From the NCBI RefSeq assembly GCF_001010355.1, contig NZ_JPLA01000024.1, positions 98,798 through 162,797 of the forward strand: 64,000 nucleotides of DNA, written 5' to 3'. The first letter of the stretch is position 1, and each line of letters begins with the position of its first letter. The notes under the pieces were generated by a model. It made no database searches. It worked only from the letters and a program-made list of their open reading frames with translations, and was not told the origin of the DNA. Shown here in pieces: positions 59,214-64,000 of the stretch. Position numbers and translations under genes: made by a program. Source of the DNA: Dyella japonica DSM 16301. Lineage in GTDB: Bacteria; Pseudomonadota; Gammaproteobacteria; Xanthomonadales; Rhodanobacteraceae.

Positions 59214-61466
59214 ATGAGCATCCCGTTCAGCCATTATTTCCGCATCCTCGTTGCAGGCGATCGCAGCGACGAGGTCAGCAGCATCATCGAGCAGGATCTG
59301 CATTTCCGGACGGCGACTGTTGCGCCGCAGGACTTGGCGGAAGCCATTCGATCCGGCGCCGATCTGGGCGCCATCGTGGTGTCGCGTGAATTGGCGCCAA
59401 CCGCGATTGAAACGCGCGATGCGCGCGGTTTGCGCATGCCCATCTTCATGATGAGCGAGCGCCACGATGAAACCTTCCACGATCCGTTCCTGAAGTCGCT
59501 GGACGGCGTTGTGATTGCCGATCTTGAAAGCCGCGACTTCTACGAGAAGCGCCTGGTCGCCTCCGTTGAGCAATATGTGTCGAGCCTGCTCACGCCATTC
59601 TTCGGCACGCTGATGCAGTACGACTTCGATGCCAACCGCACCTGGGCCTGCCCTGGCCACCAGGGTGGACAGATGTTCATGCGCCATCCGGCGGGCCGGC
59701 TGTTCTACGAGCACATGGGCGAAAACGTATTCCGCGATGACATCTGCAATGCGATGGTGTCGCTGGGCGACCTGTTGATCCACGAAGGTCCCGCGTTGGC
59801 CGCGCAGCAGGCCGCGGCGCGCGTGTTCCTGGCCGACCGGACGTACTTTGTGCTCAACGGCACCTCGGCTTCGAACAAAGTGGTCAATACCGCGCTGTTG
59901 ACCAGTCGCGACATCGTCCTGTTCGACCGCAACAATCACAAGTCCAATCACCACGGCGCGCTGATCTTCGCCGGGGCGATTCCCGTCTACCTGCAGGCCG
60001 ATCGCAACGGATTCGGCATGGTGGGTCCCATCGACTGGGATGCGTTCGACGAGCAGTCGATACGCGACAAGATCAAGCATCATCCGCGTCTCAAGGACAC
60101 CGATGCCTGGAAGCGCGAGCGGCCGATACGCGTGGCCATCATCGAGCAATGCACGTATGACGGCACCGTGTACAACGCGAAGAAAGTGCTGGAGAAGATC
60201 GGCCATCTATGCGAATACATCCACTTCGACGAGGCATGGGCGGGCTTTGGCGCGTTCCACCCGCTGATGAAAGATCACTTCGGCATGAGCCTGTCGCTGA
60301 CCGACAAGGACCCCGGCATCATCGCCACCCAGTCGACGCACAAGCAGTTGGCGGGCTTTTCGCAGGCCTCGCAGATCCATGTGCGCGACGCGCATATCCG
60401 CGAACAGGCATTTCGGGTGAACCACAAGCGCTTCAACGAGATGTTCATGCTGCAGGCGTCGACGTCACCGTTCTACCCGCTGTTTTCCAGCCTGGACGTC
60501 AACGCGCAGATGCACGCCGACAAGGCAGGGCGTGTGCTGTGGGATGACATGGTGCGGCTGGGCATCGAGGCCAGGAAGGCGATACGCCAGCGCTTCGCCG
60601 GCTTCCTCAATCCGTTCGTGCCGGACACGGTGAAGTACCAGGGTGAACGCATCAAGTGGGAAGACGTGCCCACCGATGTACTGGCCGTGGAACAGGAGTA
60701 CTGGCAGCTCGACCCGCAGGAGACATGGCACGGCTATCGTCATCTGGGCGCCGATGCCGCGATGGTCGACCCGACCAAGCTGATGCTCACGACACCGGGC
60801 ATCGATCCAAGGACGGGCGCATATGCCAGCAGCGGCATTCCCGCCACGGTCATTGCCAACTACCTGCGGGAAAACCACGTCATCCCGGAGAAGAACGATC
60901 TCAACAGCATCCTCTTCCTCATGACGCCGGCCGTGGGCGAGGGCAAGATGGCGATGTTGCTCGCGGCGCTGGAGCGCTTCCGCGACCACTACGACGAAGA
61001 CCACCCGCTCGATCAGGTGCTGCCCGGCCTCTATCGCAAGTACCAGCAGCGCTACCGCGGCTACACCGTGCGTCAGGTCGCCCAGGAAATGCATGAGTTC
61101 TACGCATCAAAGAACGTCAAGGAATTGCAGCGCCTGAGCTTCCGCTACGAATCGTTCCCGGAACAGGCCATGTCGGCACGCGAGGCGAACGAAGCCCTCG
61201 TCAGCGGCCGCGTGGACTTCGTGCCGATGGACCAGGTCAAGGGCCGCATCGCAGCCACGCTCGCCCTGATTTATCCGCCGGGCATTGGCATCGTGATACC
61301 AGGCGAGCGCTACGACGATCGCGCCCAGCCCATGATCGACTACTTCCTGGCCTTCGAAGAAAGCTGCAACCGGTTCCCCGGTTTTTCCTATGAAGTGCAG
61401 GGTGTCTACCAGGTGCCTGAAGGCGACAGGGTGCGGTTCTATACGTACGTGGTGAGGGAGGGCTGA
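59214..61466 (+). CDS. Orn/Lys/Arg decarboxylase, group III PLP
   Basis: This is a 750-aa protein from ATG 59214 with AGGGAG 8 nt upstream. The N-terminal receiver-like wing (HYFRILVAGDRSDEVSSIIEQDL) is followed by the PLP core: TWACPGHQGGQMFMRHPAG, FVLNGTSASNKVVN, RNNHKSNHHGALI and STHKQLAGFSQASQIH, with the PLP lysine near residue 377. The C-terminal domain is PPGIGIVIPGERY. It decarboxylates a basic amino acid; arginine, lysine and ornithine types cannot be separated by eye. It gives acid resistance or polyamines. No antiporter is nearby. Confidence 0.93.
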   Translation: MSIPFSHYFRILVAGDRSDEVSSIIEQDLHFRTATVAPQDLAEAIRSGADLGAIVVSRELAPTAIETRDARGLRMPIFMMSERHDETFHDPFLKSLDGVVIADLESRDFYEKRLVASVEQYVSSLLTPFFGTLMQYDFDANRTWACPGHQGGQMFMRHPAGRLFYEHMGENVFRDDICNAMVSLGDLLIHEGPALAAQQAAARVFLADRTYFVLNGTSASNKVVNTALLTSRDIVLFDRNNHKSNHHGALIFAGAIPVYLQADRNGFGMVGPIDWDAFDEQSIRDKIKHHPRLKDTDAWKRERPIRVAIIEQCTYDGTVYNAKKVLEKIGHLCEYIHFDEAWAGFGAFHPLMKDHFGMSLSLTDKDPGIIATQSTHKQLAGFSQASQIHVRDAHIREQAFRVNHKRFNEMFMLQASTSPFYPLFSSLDVNAQMHADKAGRVLWDDMVRLGIEARKAIRQRFAGFLNPFVPDTVKYQGERIKWEDVPTDVLAVEQEYWQLDPQETWHGYRHLGADAAMVDPTKLMLTTPGIDPRTGAYASSGIPATVIANYLRENHVIPEKNDLNSILFLMTPAVGEGKMAMLLAALERFRDHYDEDHPLDQVLPGLYRKYQQRYRGYTVRQVAQEMHEFYASKNVKELQRLSFRYESFPEQAMSAREANEALVSGRVDFVPMDQVKGRIAATLALIYPPGIGIVIPGERYDDRAQPMIDYFLAFEESCNRFPGFSYEVQGVYQVPEGDRVRFYTYVVREG

Positions 61467-61609
61467 AGCAGAGGACGAAGTCGAAGGCCCTGATTGGCAA
61501 TGCAATGCCAGGGAGGATTCCCAAGGCGCGTCGCCGGTTCAGCGTTGAGGCAGGTGTCTCTACTATGGCTGTAACCCTAAGGGGCCCGCTGGCGAATGGA
61601 CCAAGGAGT

Positions 61610-61630
61610 CCGCCCTGAATTGCAGGGCGG
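61610..61630 (+). terminator. Hairpin between decarboxylase and doxX genes
   Basis: CCGCCCTG and CAGGGCGG form an 8-bp stem with a 5-nt loop 143 bp after the decarboxylase stop, followed by TCCTTC rather than a T-run. Moderate support. Confidence 0.4.
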
Positions 61631-61653
61631 TCCTTCGCATCGAGGAACCTGTT

Positions 61654-62145
61654 TTGACACTCATCTCTTCCTTCTTCCGCAAATATTCCATTTCGCCGCT
61701 GCCCATCCCCGCGCAGTGGTATGCGCTGCCGCTGCGGCTTATCGTTGGGTTTGGCTTCGTCGAGCACGGCTATGCCAAGCTGGCTCGCGGGCCGGAGGGT
61801 TTTATCGCGATACTGCATGCGATGGGCATGCCTTTCGCGGAGGTGTTGGGCTGGGCGACCATCGTGGTCGAGATCGTTGGCGGCCTGCTGGTTCTGTGCG
61901 GGGCGTTCGTGCCGCTTGCCGCCGTGCCCATGATTGCCGTGCTATTGGTGGCCATCGTCACGGTTCATCTGCCCAATGGCTTCAGTTCGATCAAGCTGAT
62001 GTCCTACGATGCCGCTGGTGCACACTTTGGTCAGCCGGGATATGAGACCGACCTGCTTTATCTGGCGGCATTGATGGCACTGTGCATCGGCGGCGCCGGT
62101 CCGTTCTCGGTCGATGGTTTTCTACGCAGGCGGCAAGCTTACTGA
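61654..62145 (+). CDS. DoxX-family membrane protein
   Basis: This is a 163-aa protein with a TTG start and GAGGAA 6 nt upstream. Four membrane segments: LPLRLIVGFGFVEHGYAKLA, VLGWATIVVEIVGGLLVLCGAFV, AAVPMIAVLLVAIVTVH and LLYLAALMALCIGGAGP. HGYAKL and the VEIVGGL segment are family signs. Members work as quinol or sulfur-compound oxidoreductase subunits; the role here is unknown. Confidence 0.88.
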   Translation: MTLISSFFRKYSISPLPIPAQWYALPLRLIVGFGFVEHGYAKLARGPEGFIAILHAMGMPFAEVLGWATIVVEIVGGLLVLCGAFVPLAAVPMIAVLLVAIVTVHLPNGFSSIKLMSYDAAGAHFGQPGYETDLLYLAALMALCIGGAGPFSVDGFLRRRQAY

Positions 62146-62186
62146 TTGCCTAGTCGAAGGACGCGTTGGCGCGCGAGGATCGTTGC

Positions 62187-62768
62187 ATGACCGTTCCCAC
62201 GAGGGGCCCTGAGCGGCTGGTGATCTTTTCCGATGGCGTGTTCGCCATCATCATCACCATCCTGGTGCTTGAGCTGCGTCCGCCTCACGAGGCATCGTTC
62301 GCGGCCTTGGGCAAGCTTTGGCCTGCGGGTGTCGCGTATGCGGTGAGCTATCTGTTTCTCGCGATCGTGTGGGTCAACCACCACCACGTGTGCCGCTACC
62401 TCGCCGAGGCCTCGCGCTCGTTGATATGGGCGAATTTTGCGCACCTGTTCAGCGTGTCCTTTGTGCCCTTTACCACGGCGTGGATCGCCGACACCGGCCT
62501 GGCACCGGTTCCTGTGCTGTTCTATGCCGTGGTCTTCGCCCTCATCAATGTCACCTACGTGATGCTGTGCATGGAGGCGATCGATCGACAAGGGGCGCAC
62601 AAGGTCACGACCGCGGATCGGCGGGTGATGAGGATACGAGCGCTGGCCACCTTGGCCACCTTTGTGGCGGCCGCCGTCATCGCGCTTTGGCATCCCATCG
62701 CGGCGATGGTGCTCATTTGCCTCTGCCTGATCGTCTACTTGCGACCGGGCGCCTCCAGTCGGGCGTAG
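62187..62768 (+). CDS. TMEM175-family (DUF1211) potassium channel-like protein
   Basis: This is a 193-aa protein from ATG 62187 (AGGA 7 nt upstream). It has the TMEM175 FSDG motif in ERLVIFSDGVFAIIITILVLEL, HHHVCRYL after helix 3, and WANFAHLFSVSFVPFTTAWI in the centre. Six membrane segments. Prokaryotic TMEM175 proteins assemble as tetrameric potassium channels. It lies 41 bp after doxX on the same strand. Confidence 0.9.
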   Translation: MTVPTRGPERLVIFSDGVFAIIITILVLELRPPHEASFAALGKLWPAGVAYAVSYLFLAIVWVNHHHVCRYLAEASRSLIWANFAHLFSVSFVPFTTAWIADTGLAPVPVLFYAVVFALINVTYVMLCMEAIDRQGAHKVTTADRRVMRIRALATLATFVAAAVIALWHPIAAMVLICLCLIVYLRPGASSRA

Positions 62769-62787
62769 TGAGATAGAAGATCGGCGA

Positions 62788-62926
62788 GTAGGAGCGCACC
62801 CTGTGCGCGAACGCGGTGCCGAGAGGCACCGCAATCATCACTGCTCATCTCATCGTGTCGGCGGGTCGCGCACAGGGTGCGCTCCTACACGGGGCGGCGG
62901 GTCGCGCACAGGGTGCGCTCCTACAC
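62788..62926. repeat. REP cluster (three copies, one inverted)
   Basis: One inverted copy at 62788-62810 (GTAGGAGCGCACCCTGTGCGCGA) and two direct copies at 62866-62890 and 62902-62926 (TCGCGCACAGGGTGCGCTCC plus TACAC) lie between two convergent genes. The last pair is separated by 11 bp of GGGGCGGCGGG. A partial fourth unit (GGTGGGTCGCGAA) follows. Confidence 0.85.
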
Positions 62927-62953
62927 GGGTCGGTGGGTCGCGAACTCAGGGCA

Positions 62954-64000
62954 TCAAGGCCTCTGATATGCGGATCGCAGGCGCACCCAGCGTGCCCTGA
63001 AGCGATCGATCAGCCAGCCGCTGCGTGTGCGGATTTGCAGCAGTTGTCGGCGCAATGCAGGCGGCGGCGCCAGGGGATAACCGAGCTTGCCGGCATCGTC
63101 GGCGAGAATCGCACTCAGTCGCTCGCGATCGCGCGCGGAGAGCGCGTGGGACGCGACATCCGCCGGGCGGCGATCCAGTTTTCCGGCCGCCTTGTTGCTG
63201 TCGAACGAGCTGTTGCTCGGCGTGGGTATGCCGTTGGCGGTTGGCTCGGTCATGACGGGCAGTGGCTGGATGCCGAGGAAGGAGGCCAATTGGCGGACCC
63301 CGCCTGCCGTGTCTTCGAGCAGGTCTTCATAGCGCACCAGCAGGTACGAGTCCGACGCCGGCTGATCGGAGCGACGGGCCGCCTCCCGGTACGACAAGCG
63401 CATCTGGCGCAGGATGCGTGCCTCTTCGCGCGATGGGAGGCCGGCATTGCGCAGGGCCTGGCAGCTCGACGCATAGACCGCGAAGGGATGGCGAACGACG
63501 TGGAGCATTTTCGCTTCAGGGAATTCGGCCATCAGGCGCGCCAGATGGCGCTCGTTGGTTGGCGTTTTCTCGACCCATCGGTGCAAAAGCGACTCGGCAC
63601 CAAACCCGGTCGTGGCATGCGCATAGGCAAGCGCGATCGCGACCAGCGGCCAGGACGTGGTGCGAGGCGCGAGCCGCGACCTGACCAGGGGCCACCAGGC
63701 GAGCAGCGCACGACCGAATTCAACATAGGGTGAGTCTTCGGTCGACGAGCGGCCAAGCAGCCAGTAGGGCTGCTGGTTGATGGGGTTCGCCAGCCTGCGC
63801 AACCACTCGCAGCCAAGAAATGGCAGCCATCGATCCGGCTCCAGCCGTTTCAGGTGCCACGCGAAATTCGTCAGCATGGTGCCTTCGGCGGGCAGCACCG
63901 AGAGGGCGGGGTGATGGTCGAGTAGATCGCGTACCAGCGTCGTACCGCTACGGTGGGCGCCGAAAACGAACACGGGCCGACGCGCGATGTCGAACGCCCG
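62954..64000 (-). CDS. Sulfotransferase-family protein, 5' end beyond the window
   Basis: The frame is open to base 64000 (RAFDIARRPVFVFGAHRSGTT), so the start is outside; the GTG at 63973 is internal. GAHRSGTTLVRDLLDHHPALSVL is the 5'-phosphosulfate loop. VVRHPFAVYASSCQALRN holds the 3'-phosphate Arg-Ser region (RxPxxxxxS). These are the two PAPS-binding motifs. It transfers sulfate from PAPS to a sugar, lipid or protein; the acceptor is unknown. It converges on the REP cluster. Confidence 0.85.
   Translation of the reverse strand, partial: RAFDIARRPVFVFGAHRSGTTLVRDLLDHHPALSVLPAEGTMLTNFAWHLKRLEPDRWLPFLGCEWLRRLANPINQQPYWLLGRSSTEDSPYVEFGRALLAWWPLVRSRLAPRTTSWPLVAIALAYAHATTGFGAESLLHRWVEKTPTNERHLARLMAEFPEAKMLHVVRHPFAVYASSCQALRNAGLPSREEARILRQMRLSYREAARRSDQPASDSYLLVRYEDLLEDTAGGVRQLASFLGIQPLPVMTEPTANGIPTPSNSSFDSNKAAGKLDRRPADVASHALSARDRERLSAILADDAGKLGYPLAPPPALRRQLLQIRTRSGWLIDRFRARWVRLRSAYQRP

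Overview
The window reads as a high-GC gammaproteobacterial chromosome segment, most likely Xanthomonadales/Rhodanobacteraceae (Dyella, Luteibacter or Rhodanobacter type). The clues are several large TonB-dependent receptors, a GH92 mannosidase pair next to a receptor, an XFP phosphoketolase plus acetate kinase pair, YeeE/YedE half-size genes in tandem, and Xanthomonadales-style intergenic palindromes. This placement is inference from gene content; no 16S or other marker is present. I saw no tRNA, rRNA, CRISPR array, complete IS element or prophage.

Region 1 (1-9.9 kb) is accessory in character. It holds a 5'-truncated nuclease-like gene, a coiled-coil/zinc-finger protein, a membrane protein, a HigBA toxin-antitoxin pair, a broken HicB antitoxin and scattered palindromes. 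Two related copies of one small module lie at about 2.98-3.84 kb and 8.68-9.55 kb. Each encodes an unrecognised ~110-aa protein followed by a HigA-like HTH protein. Both the upstream hairpin and the ~150-bp leader between the two genes are conserved between copies. Between the modules are a YeeE/YedE sulfur transport pair and an AraC-VOC-DUF1801 cluster.

Region 2 (9.9-30.4 kb) is core-like. In order it has a Met-rich DUF2946 protein with a TonB receptor (probably copper); UspA; a quinone oxidoreductase; an MBL-fold hydrolase; and a FecI-FecR-TonB receptor-histidine acid phosphatase operon with a TGATG junction. A Cys-motif secreted protein diverges from fecI. Then come a MASE1 sensor kinase-like protein, OsmC, an orphan outer-membrane efflux lipoprotein coupled to a GNAT enzyme, a DksA-type zinc finger, phosphoglucomutase and an aldo/keto reductase.

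Region 3 (30.4-34.2 kb) resembles a gene-cassette array. Six same-strand small genes with unrelated functions (Imm32-like immunity protein, DUF2314-like protein, SEL1-like protein, DUF1223, small membrane protein, VOC protein) are interspersed with six copies of one ~30-bp palindrome, several of which abut a stop codon.

Region 4 (34.2-43.8 kb) is a glycan-use locus: an 18-bp perfect palindrome, two secreted GH92 alpha-mannosidases, a TonB receptor, and a convergent LuxR-type response regulator. It is followed by a possible small RNA with a strong terminator (about 43.99-44.10 kb) and a BON-domain protein.

Region 5 (44.6-64 kb) carries XFP phosphoketolase and acetate kinase (ATGA overlap), a mercuric-reductase-like flavoprotein, a GAF protein, and a chaperone-usher fimbrial operon whose usher has a single-base frameshift. 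It ends with small secreted proteins, DUF5996, an Orn/Lys/Arg decarboxylase, DoxX, a TMEM175-like channel, a REP cluster and a sulfotransferase cut by the window edge.
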